The notes under the pieces: generated by a model | Told to the model about the DNA's origin: nothing | The model's database searches: none | The model's input: only the letters and a program-made list of their open reading frames with translations | In this document: positions 21,577 through 34,903 of the stretch, piece after piece | How the letters are laid out: the number at the start of each line of letters is the position of its first letter | Numbering within the stretch: the first letter of the stretch is position 1 | Assembly: GCA_905221605.1 (NCBI GenBank) | Contig: CAJNDS010002602.1 | Location: 186,001 to 250,000 of the forward strand | Length of the DNA: 64,000 nt | Direction of reading: 5' to 3' | Source: Symbiodinium natans | Taxonomy: Eukaryota > Sar > Dinophyceae > Suessiales > Symbiodiniaceae | Made by a program: the position numbers and the translations under genes

Positions 21577-21840
21577 GTAAAGGCAGGTGCCGTGGCTATG
21601 CAGCTGGGAGTTCAGGCGGCAACCACACGCAGTCCAAAGAGACTTGTCCACCTGTTCCTTCATTCCTTCGGGCAAGGCGATGCCGGTGCTGCCCTTTCTG
21701 CCGGCGTTGGCTTTCGACGAGTTTGGAACTAAGCTGTGATTGCTGCACGCAAGAACTCAGTTCTACCACTTGCCAGGATTGAGCTGCCTTTCTACAGCAC
21801 CTTGCGAGCCCTTGATGAAGAATCTCTGCGTTTGGAGGAC
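21577..21840 (+). CDS. possible exon pair, unknown product
   Basis: Exon from 21577 (TTGCAG acceptor) encodes VKAGAVAMQLGVQAATTRSP and on to GFRRVW. A second, from 21777 after TGCCAG, encodes IELPFYSTLRALDEESLRLE. Both have ordinary protein composition, but their junction is not resolved and I recognise no family. Confidence 0.33.
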
Positions 21841-24800
21841 TAGCGCCCTGCTAGCAGTGGGCAGCGGTGGCCAAGGCTCGCAGTTCGAGGGTACAGGATC
21901 ATTGAGATCAACCCCCACTTTCCATCCTAAGAGACTGTGCACTGTTTATCCATGAATGTCATCATGTTCGACACGTGGCTTTGTCGAGGCCTACCGACCA
22001 TCGATGTCTACCGATGCCTGTGCCCTGGTATCTGAGTTGATGGAGCACCGTGGCTTTGCACGCAATTCCTTGCCAGGTCTTCATGGAACCTGCTTTGCGA
22101 GGGCTTCAGTCCCAGCACCAGATGATGGAGCAGAAGACATGCCAGCAGTGCCCAGAATCCATCATCAACTGTAGCTGCACAGCTACTTGCATGAACGCTT
22201 CGCCTTGTACAAATACTTGTACTAATTACTTGCTTGTATACTTCTCGTCTAGTTGGTTCCGCCAGGCTAGCTCAGCACTCGCAATGTAGCGCTTGTGCAG
22301 CAGGTACCAACCTGCGGCTTTCTCCGGGGTGGCTTTGCCTTCGTTCTGGCGGCGGTGACGCAGGTGACGCCTGCATGGCCTGTCTATGCCTCTTTGCGGG
22401 CATTTTGTGCAGGCCGGCAATGTCTTCCTCTTCGATTTGCGGAGGGCCGGGACGCAAGGTCAGCAACGTTAGGTCGCAAACTGAGGGCAGATCAGGATAC
22501 TGTACAGCAAAAAAAAGAAAATGCACATCGAACTCACATGAACTAACACATCACCTCCCGACGTGATGCGCAGGAGACGTTCTCCCTTCACATGAGACCG
22601 GGCCATTGCCTGGTGCGCCTTTCTCCTCACTTTGATCGACCCTCAGTGGCAAGTGCAGACCTCATGGGCAACATGGAACGTGAAGCATGAGCACTGCATG
22701 CAGGTCCTCATGGTTCTGAGGATGGCACCTTCTTGCTGGGTGCACGTGGATCGCTTAAGATCTTGCAGGTGGGAGGAGAGCTTCGTTGTCAGACAATGCG
22801 CCACGGTGCGAGACAGCTCCGACTGCAAAAGAGCTGGGGATTCCAAGTCAACAAAACGGATTGACACCCTGCAGAGGCACGAGACACCACTGGCAGTCTC
22901 CTCACGTGCGTCGTGCTGGCAGAGATTGTCGGGCACCCCGGGGACTGAAAAGCTAAAGTGGGTTGCCTACAGAAATACAAATGCAATAGGGAAAGTCATG
23001 TGGCCTGACCAGGATCAGGACATATCAGGATATTGAAACTTCGAGGAACCATTAACTTCGCATGGGGCGACTGATTCGACTGGCAAGGGACCGAAGGGTG
23101 CACAGTTCAAAGGCGCAGGAAGCAAGAATCAGCAGAGAAGACACACGCAACAGCTGCAGGCTTTGGGGGCTGAGGAGGTCCCGCTTTGGCTGAGAGAAGG
23201 CAAGTAATTCCAATGCCGAGCATGATTTGTTGATCATCGTGCAGTGTGAGATGGTGTGCCACATAAGGCTGATTAAGGACACCGTCGGGGCTGCACGATG
23301 TGGGTTTTTGTTAATTAGGCCTGAAAGAGTTGGGATGAGCAGGGTTTGTGGGGCCTGTGTCATGCTGCTTGCGAGCTGGGCCTCGTAAAGCTACCGGGTT
23401 ATCGTGCTTGTGTGTTCATGTATGTTCAAAGTTCGTACTGGTCACGCACGTCATCGACCTACCAGGCGAGACGGCGGAGGCACGCGCAAAGCAGACCAAG
23501 CCGCAGGATGAGCGCTCCAGGCCTGGGTGGACGCGGCCCTGACACAGCGTTTGCGTATGCACACAAGTACAGTATGGGGTGAGTCGCTGAGATTTTGAAG
23601 CATGCCTGGGCTTCGATTGTTTGGATGGCCATTGGGTTGCATTGATGCCTTGACACAGGTAGGGAGAGATGTTGGTCAAACTGACATGTCGCCCCCGGCG
23701 ACTTTTCCGGAACAAGCTTTTTTTGTGAGAGTGAAGGTTCACTTAAGTGTCTGTGTGTGTCTGGGCAGACTCATGGCCCTTGTTGGGGCTTTAGTTAGAG
23801 TGGACGGTTAGAGTGGACGGTCGGGTAGTGAGATGGCCAGGGGGTGAGTTGGTCCCTGTACTGTTCAAGCGGAGGGGCGCCTCGGCGTCTGCAGTGTGGT
23901 GGAAAAACATCTCAGAGGTAGCGCAGAGTAAACCTCTGGTTGAGAGCTGAACACGGAACTTCACGGAACTTGAGCTTGGCATTGGAAGACTACATGAAGG
24001 ATCATCAAGCAGCACATTGACATGCGCGCGAAGATTCGTTTTCGGGGGCCAGATATTCAGCCGCACTCTCTTGAGGCTGAATCAGGAAAGTAGGACCAAG
24101 TCGGCATATTCGACATCAGTAGATATCAAAAGAAACGAAGTGTGTATGGGGATTGTGGGGGAAATGTAGAATACAATGCTTATTTATGACTTTGGCGGAA
24201 GGAAGCCCATGGCTGTGAAACGATAGCTGCGCAGCACGGTATAGCGCAACATTCCGGATACCGTGATGGCCAGGGACGACACCAAATGAAGCCTTCAGGG
24301 CTTCATGACCGCGTTGTGAATGTGAAACTCTGAAACAAAACCATAGAATGACATGACATAGGCATGTTGAAAGCTGTGGGGTTTGTCTTGATTGTCTATG
24401 GCGACTGTCGCGAAACAAGTGAGCAAATCCTGGCCTTAACCACCGACAGCATCGGAGAAAACACGCGCCAAGCAAAGGCGGAGCAATTATCCAGCCCCAG
24501 CATTGAAATTCTGAAGTTCCTTTAGCGGCGGAGCAAAGCAGGTCGAGCTCGGGCGAAGAAGACAGCAAACCTTTGGTCCTGGCAGCTGCTGCTGCGCAGA
24601 CCCAAGTCTTCAAGTCAACACCACCGCAGGCGCACGAGCAGGCAGGCACAGCAGCTTAAATGTGACTGTCGCAGGCCGGTTGTCGCTTGCAGGGCCGAAG
24701 CCTCAGTCAAACAGTGTCACATCTGGTGTCCGCTGTGCCCCTAGCAGCACCCTCAAAGGCCTTGCCGCCCTGGGGCTGCGCGGAACTGCGGCGCTCGCAG

Positions 24801-24992
24801 CAACTTGGACGCGAAGCTTCCCGATGCTCGCAAGTAATCTTCTGCTCCTACAAGTCTAACCTATCGTACAAGAGCTTGGAGGAAGCTTCGTTTTACGGCT
24901 GAATGCCTTCGGGGCTTGGAAAATGTCAGAAGTGATGGGTTGCCATTCGGAAGGTCGGGAGAAGGGATGGAGGATTCGGATAGACAGGGGTC
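21841..24992. other. long stretch without a supportable gene
   Basis: I see no exon series with consistent splice phases on either strand. A tandem direct repeat of GTTAGAGTGGACG lies at about 23793-23818. A stop-free antisense frame at 24116-24649 lacks an ATG start and protein-like motifs. The stretch is best read as intergenic or intronic. Confidence 0.4.
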
Positions 24993-25295
24993 ATGGCTGA
25001 AGACAGAGACTCCTTGCTGTCCTTGCTGTTGCCATACAGATCAAGTAGCGAGGTCTCTGCGGAGTCTTTGTATGCCATCTTGGGGCACCAACACCGAGCA
25101 GAACGTCTGCACCTTGATGACATGTTTTCTGCCGCAACGCCCCCACGCTGCATGACAGCAGGGAACGACGCAAAGCATGGCAAGCCACTTTCCAGCAGCA
25201 CTTCCAAGGAATATGTGCTGTGCCACCACTCGGAGCAGCTGTGGCCTGTGTCGATGTCAGAGGCTGCTTGGTGGAACATCAACGACGATCAGTGA
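24993..25295 (+). CDS. possible small ORF or exon, 100 aa
   Basis: A true ATG opens MAEDRDSLLSLLLPYRSSSE and runs to TGA. The first 60 residues look like protein, the rest less so. No domain or neighbour supports a function; it may be an exon with a donor inside. Confidence 0.25.
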   Translation: MAEDRDSLLSLLLPYRSSSEVSAESLYAILGHQHRAERLHLDDMFSAATPPRCMTAGNDAKHGKPLSSSTSKEYVLCHHSEQLWPVSMSEAAWWNINDDQ

Positions 25296-28026
25296 GATCG
25301 TCTTCGTGTGGTTTTTCCTTGTTTTGGGTGTGTGTGGGCTGTGCGCAAGTGAGGTGGGCTCCTAGCTGCTTGCGCTTATGCCTTCGATTCTGGAGGGGAA
25401 CTTTTTAGGCCTCAGCCTCTTCTGGTGTTGCTTGGGCTTCTTGCATCGTAAATATCGTGGAGGTTGTACTGGTCCGAAGAGCTACAGTTACGGCCTGAGG
25501 ACAACGACACTGCGTGAGCCAAACGCTGTGAAAGGTTTGGAAGGTCCAAGATGGGCATGTGGGCAGCTTTGAGCTTTGGTGAGGAGCCGATTGCGACGGA
25601 GCAGGGCTTGTGCTGCCCCCAGAAGATGCCAGTTGCTTGTTTACATTGGCCCAATCCCCCCAGTTTTGGCAAAGCCCGTTCAAGGTCGTCCTTGCTTCAG
25701 GAACCTGCTGAACAGGCATATTCAACCGAACCACTGTTTCGCGCAAGCAACTGCAGCGTGCTTCGCAATCTTTGTGCCACTTGCATGCAACACCGTGATA
25801 CACCTGCAAGACGAATGCGGGCATTTATCGGCACGTGATGTCTTGACGTTGACGCAGGAAGCTCCTTTGGAAGACCCTCCAATCTGTGAGGGCCCAGGAG
25901 AAGGGTGCATGGGAACAGCAGTGCAGGTCCAACACTGCTTAGAGAGGTGGCTCTGATGATCCTTACTTTGGCTCTATACGAACAGTATATCTGACGGGCG
26001 TTTTGCTGGCGCCGCTTTCGCAAACATGCAGCACAACAGTCAAACAACTTTAAGAAGGTGCTGCTACGCATGCAAGAGCGCAGTGTAGCCATGTTGGATG
26101 CATGACAGAACCGTGGCCGATCACGCCAGAGGAATAGCAGCGACATTGTACTGCGTCACAGCAAGCAAGCGCCATGCACAAATTACAATACGTCAATTCT
26201 ATTTCCAACTATCGCTTTGCCCATGCTATCAGATGGTGCTTTCCGGGTCGCAGATGCGACAGCTGCAAGCAGGAAGGCCCACATTAAGTGCGTTGAGCGC
26301 ACCGGGCAAACATTGTGTCAGCCCTGTTGACGAGAGGTTCGCTCTCTCCTTTGCAGGCCGTCGTTTTGGCTGGTGTGCCTGGGCTTAAGACACCGGTTGG
26401 ACCAGTGATGATCAGGTGCAAAACAGCACGTAAGCACACCTCGTCTGAGCGCATGCAGGACTTCAAACATCAAAATTGTGTGGCAACGCAATTTAGGCAA
26501 CTGCGAACTTGGCCTGGCATAGGTTTCAACTTGCGATGTCCATAGTCGACGGCTTCCGATGCTGCAAGTGGTAGTTGACTCTTGACTCCGAGGGCCGTGC
26601 TCTGCTGCGTGGCTGTGGCTTCAACGGCCTGGACAACAGGAGCCGCTAGGCCAAAGCCACGAAAGAAGCCCGGGACGAGGCTCGTGGACAGTTCTTGGTT
26701 TTCGGCGTCGTCGCAAGATGTCCTTCATGCACACAGGCCGGCCCCACAGACAAGGCCTCCACTGGCAGAGCGACCAACCCCGAGACCGCTGAGGGCCCCG
26801 AGACCGCTGACGGGACCCAAGGCTGTGAGGGGATGTATTGCATCACCCACGATTCATCCTTCGCCCAAGAAAGTTCAAAGGTACCCCAACGGCGACCTAC
26901 CGCAGACGTAGAACCTGGCTGGACCATGGCAAGGCCTGCCGGTTGCAGATCACTAGGCCCCTTGCTCACCCATTTTGATCGCTGTATGGGCATGCAAGAA
27001 CGGCCACTCGCTGTACAGCAGTAGGGATACGCGCCACGTCACATGTCATGGGCCAGCAGGAGTAGATGGACCAAGATATGCCGAGAAGAATGTACTTACT
27101 GTACTCGCCGCATGCTTGTAGCGTTGTCAGGCTCCGTGCGCTGTGCGAGGAGGACAACTCCACCCCCTGTTAATGAATTGTTTTGGAGAGCAACGCGACT
27201 GAAAGAAAGCGAGAAATAGTAGGAACTGACAGGGAAGTGGGATGCTTGTCATAGGTTTGTTCCTGGCAATTTCAAGCCATCGCTCAATGTTGCCCAGCTC
27301 CGGCAGGGTGGTTGTCTCCACCACCAATTGAATCCAATTTTAACCCTAGGCGACCCGCCTCGGCCGGGGAGCGGCGAGGCAACCCAAACCGGAAAGGCTC
27401 GTCCGTGGATAATACCGCACGTCCCGACGTTCAGACCTTACGCCCCCAAACCGCGCGTCCTCAAGACTTACGTGCTGAGCAAATGTATTGAAAGAGGCTC
27501 GGGCAAATGAGTGGGGGGGGGGGGATGCATTTTCCAGGACTTCCAAAACACACTTTGCTTGCAGGCGGGAGTGGGGGGGGGAGGTGGGAAGGAAGGGGGG
27601 GCGGGGGGCGGGGCTGTGTTTTCCAGGCCTTCTAAAACGCGGGATGGGGGGGGGCTTTCACAACGCAGTTATAGCTCGCAGGGAGGGAGCATTTTGTTGG
27701 CGGGGGAACGAGGGGCGGCCTCCACGCGGAGTTCCTGGGGATGTCCCCCAGCATAGGATCCAGGGTGGCTGGCTTGACATGTACATCAATCTGCTTCGCA
27801 GTTGGGATGATACTATAGAGGACAGTCTGAGTGGTTTTTAAGACTCCCTCTTGATTGTTTTGGTGAGCCTCTTCACTGTCACGGGGTTGCTGCAATTTGC
27901 TTGGCAAGACAATGTGAGCACACATGTTTCCAAACGAGAACGCATCCATAGACACATCCGTCAATCCAGACATGGTGGGGCTTTGAGTGGTGCGCAGAAA
28001 CGGTTTCTACAGAAGAACATCTGTTT
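25296..28026. other. intergenic or intronic stretch with purine-rich G tracts
   Basis: No supportable gene. From about 27510 to 27660 the plus strand is G-rich with runs of six to ten G (27513, 27573, 27597, 27645), able in principle to form G-quadruplexes. Short open frames here lack ATG starts or motifs. Confidence 0.4.
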
Positions 28027-31000
28027 GTGGGGGAGGGCCGCCGGAGGCCGAGCATGCCAGAGTTATCACTGCGGCAATATCTCAAAGACCTCGTGGCGTT
28101 CGATGCCATCACAATCCAAAGATGCAGGCTTCCATGGGGAAGATATGTAGAACGACAGTGGCGCTTAGCAGCATGGTCTCATTTTCATCCATGGTTGAGC
28201 CGCAAGCGTGCCCTTCGTAGACCTCTGTTGACACAAACCGTGCCGGTCGCAGAACGTAGCAACGCTCACGTTACCTCGCCGGAAACGGACCATCGCACTA
28301 TTCCTTTGCCACGTGGTGGAGGTCGATGGGGGCAACCACGCAGTTGGTACAAGGACAAAGCGAATCATGAGTATGAGCCGAACGCTAAACTTCGTCTTCT
28401 ACTGGAGGAGCAGCCGACAAATCTTGCACCGAAAGTGAAGTCGTTGCTTACCCAGCACGCAAAAGATCCCAAGCACTTTACGAGCCATCAGGACAAAAAA
28501 CACATGGACTACGGGAGCTGGACATGCCAGAGACTCCCATTGAAAACAATACCCTGAATGGCGCGACACCCAAAGAGACGTTCACCGAGATCCTAGGGAA
28601 GCCAGATGGTGGCACAGAAGGGACGATGCGAAGAAGCCACAGGTTGCCCACCATAACAACCGCCGGGGAAGATCAAAGAAGCATGAGGCCAAATGGATAC
28701 AACGCTCCTGGTGATTACGAGCTGAAGATTGGACAAAGAACGATGGTGGTCATACAGTCCCAGTAGACTCCCTGGAAGCCTTGATGTTGATGAATCCGGC
28801 ACTTGGGCATTCAACACTGACTCCGTTGAGGAAGCTCAGGCTTTGGAGATGATGAGCGCATCTCTTGGAGGTAGCTTGACGATTTTTTTACACAGTCAAG
28901 CTTGCTGACGATGAATGTGTCCCGGAGGGACTCGCCGACTTCAAGCCAATTGTGGTGTTCTCCAAGGTTCCGGGAAAGTTGGGTACACAAATCCAGACGA
29001 GGAAGGCGACGCTTTTCTCCTTTGGTGAAGACCCACCTAGACTCCGCGCAAAAATTGTCAAGGTTGTCCGTTTGCCATCGGCAACCACACCTTCCAAGAG
29101 CTGGGTCTCACGAGTCTCCGTACAGTGGCAGTGCACGAATGAGCATTGATTGGAAGCTCTTGGGAAAGGACCCCATGGCAGTCGTTGAGAAGATGGAAAT
29201 CCAGAATCACCCCGGATTCCCTGGACTGCGTTGGAGACACAGGGGGATGGCAACTCACAGACGGGAATGCACAAACAGTGCGACGGAGACTGTTCTTTAA
29301 AAGGCTGACCTGTAATCCAGAAAGCCACGGCGACAAATCGGCAAAGGTTGTAAGTTGTGCTCATTGTTTTTCGTTTGGGGCTGCGGGGCCCAATAATTTT
29401 GTGACCGACGCACTTCCAGCCCAGCCCACAAAGGCACTAAGGCGAGCAACGCCATCTACGCCAGAGAGAGATCAACTTCTGTTTCATGGTTTGTGGTCTT
29501 TCCCTAGTGGCACACCCCTCACAAGCCATCTGCATCATAGCCATGTGACATGGTATCGCAGTGTTGCAGCATTTCCGCAGGGCACAGCGGGATTGGGACA
29601 ACTTGCGTCTTGCGGGACAACTTCCACATCTACTCATGTACAAGGAACGCTTGACTCAAAACTGACGGAGAATGTCTGCGGAAAGCGGCTATTCATCCCG
29701 GACACGCCCTCAAACAAGCTCACCAACACTGGGGACCGCTGTGGCGCAAGAGGAACTTGGACACGCAGGCGTTGACAGCAGAACTGGACGCATTGCCTAA
29801 TTTTCCGGAACGACAAGGCACGGACCACATACCCAAACCCACCGCTGAGGATTTACGCGAACGTGCCGCTTCTTAGGCTGCCCATGCCATGGTGGGAGGA
29901 TTTTGCCATGCTCTGGGCGGTCATTCTTGACGCGGGCCAGCTACCACGACAATGCAAGATTGCGAAAGTGGTATTTTGCTGGACAAAACTGAGCCTGGGG
30001 ACACGAGACCTATCGGAGTTCCGCCTACGGCTTGGCGATCAGGAACTAGGATGGTTTGCCAAGACCCTGAGACCTTGAGCCGAGACCTGGTTAGATGAAC
30101 GCATTCTAGGGCGCGTTTTCAGAGCGTCTACCATGGACGGCCATCACTTGCTCGACTTTGGACAATGAGCCTGACGTCATTTTCGTTAGTCAAGACCTCA
30201 CACGAGGTTTTGACTCAATTGATCGACGCCAACTGCAGAGAGAGTCTTGGGGTACAGAAAGCTCTGCGTCGGGAAGACGACCCCAACCTCGCTCAAGGAC
30301 TTGCTCTCCGTGGCCCTCCTGAAGGTCATGTTTGCAGATGTGAGGGTCATGCCGTCGCACACACATCCGCCATGACCAGGCAGGAGAAGCAAGCTGCGTT
30401 AGTCACTGGATGCTCTTATTGGCACGAGAAGCGCGCCCAGAAAGCAACAGATCCTAGACATAAGCTTTAACTTTGTGGGCTTAAGCGTCCTTCCCTGCTC
30501 ATCTCCTGTGGACTTGCAGCGAAACCGCTGATTTACGTGATGACATTCGTCTGCCACATAACCGTGCTGAAGAAAGACTTCTGTCAGTAGCGTTGCCACC
30601 TGAACTGGCGCCCCCAAGCTCACATCACGAAGATCACAACTTCACAGCGCTTGTCACTCACCTTGCGGACGTCTTGTGCGCAAAGGACACTTGTTTTGTA
30701 GCCACAGATGGCAGCGCCCAGCAAGACATTCCTGCATTGAATCTTCATGAGGGCAAACACATGTTCTCTTGTGGCCTGAGCGGCGCAGACCAAACATCCT
30801 TTCGTGCCGAGATTGAGGTAATCATGTGTTTTTTCTGCTGCAGAGGCAGCGCTTGGTTTCCACAGCAGGCAGTCTCGATGCAGAGAGATAGCAGTCATCT
30901 CTGATTGCCAATCGGCAATACAAGTCTTCGAAGGCGCGAGTGGGCAGCAACCTCTGCTTGCTAGGAGGACTCACAAACTCCTGACAAAGATAAGTGGCCA

Positions 31001-31248
31001 TGTCCGAGTTTCCCTTCACTTGGATTCAATCGCATGGGAAAGTCTGCAAAAATGCATCTGGGCATCCGGGTGCTACCGTTCAGCAGCTGAGACAGTGGAA
31101 TGCGATAGTCGATGATGATGAGGCTCGTAGGGCTATGCATGCACGACGGCTCAAACTTGTTGAGATGGCACATGCAAGCAAAAGAGGCTGCACAGTGGGA
31201 GCTCAAGGCGCTGCACCTCCTTTTTCAGGTGTCAGCGCGCTACTCTAG
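28027..31248 (+). pseudogene. decayed LINE (non-LTR) retrotransposon
   Basis: Remnants occur in order on the plus strand. A 177-codon frame at 28027-28557 may be ORF1 or linker. RT N-terminal blocks follow at 29876-30070: an LPMPWW helix, VILDAGQLPRQCKIAKVV, then after a frameshift DKTEPGDTRPIGVPPTAWR. Motif A is at about 30168-30250 (SQDLTRGFDSID). RNase H is at 30650-31130 with FVATDGS, QTSFRAEIE, SDCQSAIQ and, in another frame, FTWIQSHGK. The RT palm with the double-Asp box is not found, and several frameshifts and stops separate the parts, so the copy is dead. Confidence 0.62.
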
Positions 31249-31792
31249 CCACATGGCTAGTTGAAATGAGCGGCAAGGAGGCCCCTAGGACTTCGACATC
31301 TCGAGGTCTTCATGAAGAACAATACATAAATTTTGCCGGCGGGTGGGGGGGGGGGTAGGGTTTGACTACCCCCCCCCGCCCCCACGTTCTGAAGGTCCAT
31401 GTCTGACCACACATAGCCCGCGTTCCGGAGCAGTCCAGGGCGCGTTGCGTGCCGTCCCGGGGGATTGCTAATTTTTTTGGCTCTTCCGGCTAGGGAAGGG
31501 CACCACGCCCACAACATGAACCTCGCCAGGGCCTCACAAGCGGCCCCCTTAAGACCCTTTCTGAGAGCCGTTGCCCTTGGCCTGATCTTTTCGGTCAATG
31601 CGTTTGTCTGGAACAAGCTGCCTGCGTTCTGGGAACCCCTGAACTTCTAGTGCAGAATCACGACTGCTGCTGGTGGCTTCGGATTCGGTTGTTGTTACAC
31701 TGACTATCCTGGGCGCAATCGTCAAGCTCTTTGCAGGAGGGCCTGAGAAGTTTTTACGGATGCGTTTATTTGCTATTTTGGTGCTTTGACAG
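31249..31792. other. no gene; contains a G/C-run palindrome
   Basis: At 31338-31385 a run of about eleven G, a short spacer GGGTTTGAC and a run of nine C form a palindromic hairpin-capable block. Nothing else is supportable here. Confidence 0.5.
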
Positions 31793-34700
31793 GAGACGCC
31801 GCTTGAGGTCTTGCGCTCGCAAGGAGTGGCGATGATCCCTGATGCCTTCGAGGCCAACTGTGAAAGCTTAAGGAATTGCAAAGTGGAGCCGCATGACGTC
31901 CAGCTGCACAATGCTTTGACGCTGTTAAGTGTTAAACTAAGTAGGAGCTGAAGCCATGCGCGTGGCCACAGTATACTGCAGTGACATTCTTCGTTTGCGG
32001 CGAAAGGCGGAAGAGCTGCAGGAGATTCGGGAAACTTTTTGGCGCCACGCGCTCAGACAGGAGGGACGACTGGAATGTGGCTGATGGTTAGGACTCGTCT
32101 ACTTCCTCTTGCTGCGAGCATCAGCTACATCAGCCCCCCTCCCCCAATGCAAAATGTCTCCTACTCTTCAGGTTTGCATGAGACCTTCAGAGATGAGGAT
32201 GCCTAGCTGCAAGAAGCCCTGAATTTATTCGACAAGTACGTGAGATTTGGCAGCAGCAGTACACTGAACTCAAGGTTGAAATCTGGTCTGTCTAAAGAGG
32301 GTGTGCCCAGGTCTTGCAATTTGGTCAGCTTCGCGGTGAGCGGGCCCCGACGCACCTGCCGTTTCAGGTCAGGTCTGACCTCTGAGTAGAGAGACGAAGA
32401 CTGACGTATCTGACATCTTTTTGTCATGCCGTCCAGTTCATGGGCCGCAGTAATGGATCAACGGATGAGAACGCATGCCGGCGCGACAGGAGCCGTTCGA
32501 CACCCTGCGGATCCTGGGAAGAGACTACATTCTGCGGGAGACACTGACGGGGTACCTGGGAGAAGAGTGCCAGCAGCATGGCCGCAGAAATTCCATCATC
32601 ACCACAGCGATGATGAGCTGTATCCCAAACATAGCAGAACAGGCTAACATCAGGCTAACCCTGCGCTGGGGTGTACGTAGTTCGCTTATAATTATACACC
32701 TCAATGTAGCACCCGAGCTGTCATGAAGCAAAGGCTGGAAAGCGCAATGGTCATCACCGTATACCCTGGTGCACCTGCGCAAAACGCGCACGTGGACACC
32801 CAGGATGAGGGGAGCGTGTCTGTACACATCCCGCTGCAATCGCTTGACGATAGACGCTGGGACAAGCAATGCAGAGGTCAAATGGTACTTCTCTTTGATT
32901 GCAGGAATGAATCAGTAGTTAATCCGTCTAACTATGTCTGTTGTAACGGGCCATCTGATCTGCTTTGCCGCATTGCCACTCATCCGTGCTCCAGGTTTTG
33001 CACCGTTGGGTTTCTGCATGGGCTCCCACAGGGATCCGAGTGCCGCTTGGCAGTGAGTGTCATATCATGAAGCTTCGCCGGTTGGAAGCTTAGAAAGAGA
33101 CATGCAGTTGAGCCAAAACTTCAGAAGTCCAATTGGGAAAATTGTGGATCAGGGAGGGGGGGGGGGAAGAATTAGAGTTGAGCCATCGAGACACTTCCTC
33201 ATGTTCGACAGTTGGCTTCCTTTGACCAAGCTGAGCCAAGAGCCTCGCCTGCTTGTGCTATAGCTGGGAGAGTCGAAGCACGCGACCCTTTTAAGAAAGA
33301 CAGAGAAGCCATGAGAAGCCTTCCGTGTGCGTGAGCGACGAATTGCCCTGTTCTGAGGTGCTCTCCGCACCGCCGCGGCTCAAGTTGCGGGGTGCCGAGC
33401 GACGCCTGAAGGCCGAAGAAGCACTTCACAGGCCGGGGTTTTGGTGTGCTCTTTCCCAATTGTGTCGTTGGCTAAGTAAGGGGTTGACCTTAGAAGTACA
33501 AGTAGTCTTTAGCGCTGACTCAGTTTGAGTTTTGGCTTCTCGCGTGCGCTTCGTGATCAGGATTTGGGGTCGGGAGGCTGGGAGGATGCAGGGTTCAGGC
33601 TTGTAGGGTTGGGATTTCAGGACCACAGTATGTGGGAGTGACAGGAAGTTTGGTACTTCGATTGTATAACAAGGGCCTCGAGGGGCCGGCATACATGCAG
33701 CAGTGTGGGGAACAGGTCCCTTCCTTGCCCCAACTTGCGTGCCCAGGCAGACACGCGCCACGGCAAAGGAAGAGCACTTCGAGCAGTGGGGTCCAAGTGA
33801 GGCCAAAAAGAAATTGTCTGGCTCGTCAGAAAAAGGCTTTTGAAAAAGCCCAGAACTTGAGGAATGTCAAAGTTGCGGCATGAGGAATAATATGGAATGA
33901 TACTAGGTGGATCGCTTGGGCCTCCAAACCAACAGAAGCTCTTCCGACGTAGGAGGAAGGCTATTCGAGTGCCTAGCAATGCCCAGCACACATCAGACAC
34001 ATCTCAATAAGGCGTAGATTCCGTAGAGCTCATGCGTACCGCATTCGGATGCAAATCTGCAAACCCCTAACTCCCCCCGCACTCACTCATTCCGCCAAGA
34101 GTAGCATGTGGCAGCGCTTGGGCCACAGGTGGCTTTGCTGTCGTCTGTGGACTTTCGAAGAGGACAGAAGTTGGTTCAATTGCAACCCTTTGGGTGTTGC
34201 AAGCTTCCACAAGACCAATGACATCTAATGACTAATGCAGTGCGTGGCAGTAGCTCATAGCGGTTCCTAACGCATGGTGACCTTCAGGCTCCAAGCGAGC
34301 ATTAGTTCGCAGCTTCCACGAGGAGGCGGCCCAGGCCTCCTATTCCTACTGCACCAAAGTGTTTTGCAAGCCTTGGCACCAGAAGCCAAGGCAGGGACTC
34401 TGTATCGCCTTTTTGTGGTGATTCGATGAAGGCGTTGGGCATTCAACCTGGCGACGAGGCCACCAACCGGAAGCATCAATCTCTTCCAAGCAATTACTGT
34501 ATCTGCAAGACATTCGTAGGACCATTATCAGAGTGTCGTCCGTCCTTCATGACCTTAAGTGGCAAAAGGTCACTCACGTAAACGAGTTGGACTTCGTGAC
34601 CTGGCTTGAGGCCAGGACCGTGCCGTGTCATGTCGGGTACGGTGTACGGATCATGTAGCCGTTTTTGCGAGAATACCTTCGCTTGTGCAGGTCAAAGACC

Positions 34701-34871
34701 ATGTCCCGGAACTCAGGGACAACTTGATGGTCAGGATACTCAGACCAGTGATAGAAGATGCAGACGGGGAGGACTGCTCCACGACGATTGCAAAGCGTCG
34801 TGCTTGTCCGTGACACGTGCACCAGGAGCTTCCGCAACTTCTGCTACCCGAAGCTTCCAAAGGCAACAGAC

Positions 34872-34903
<32 letters not shown>

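Noticed and set aside
24116-24649. 177-codon antisense open frame
   Set aside because: It lacks an ATG start and splice support, and its composition is not convincing.
26582-26911. Frame with a signal-peptide-like start
   Set aside because: It begins with TTG rather than ATG and the rest is Pro/Arg-rich without motifs.
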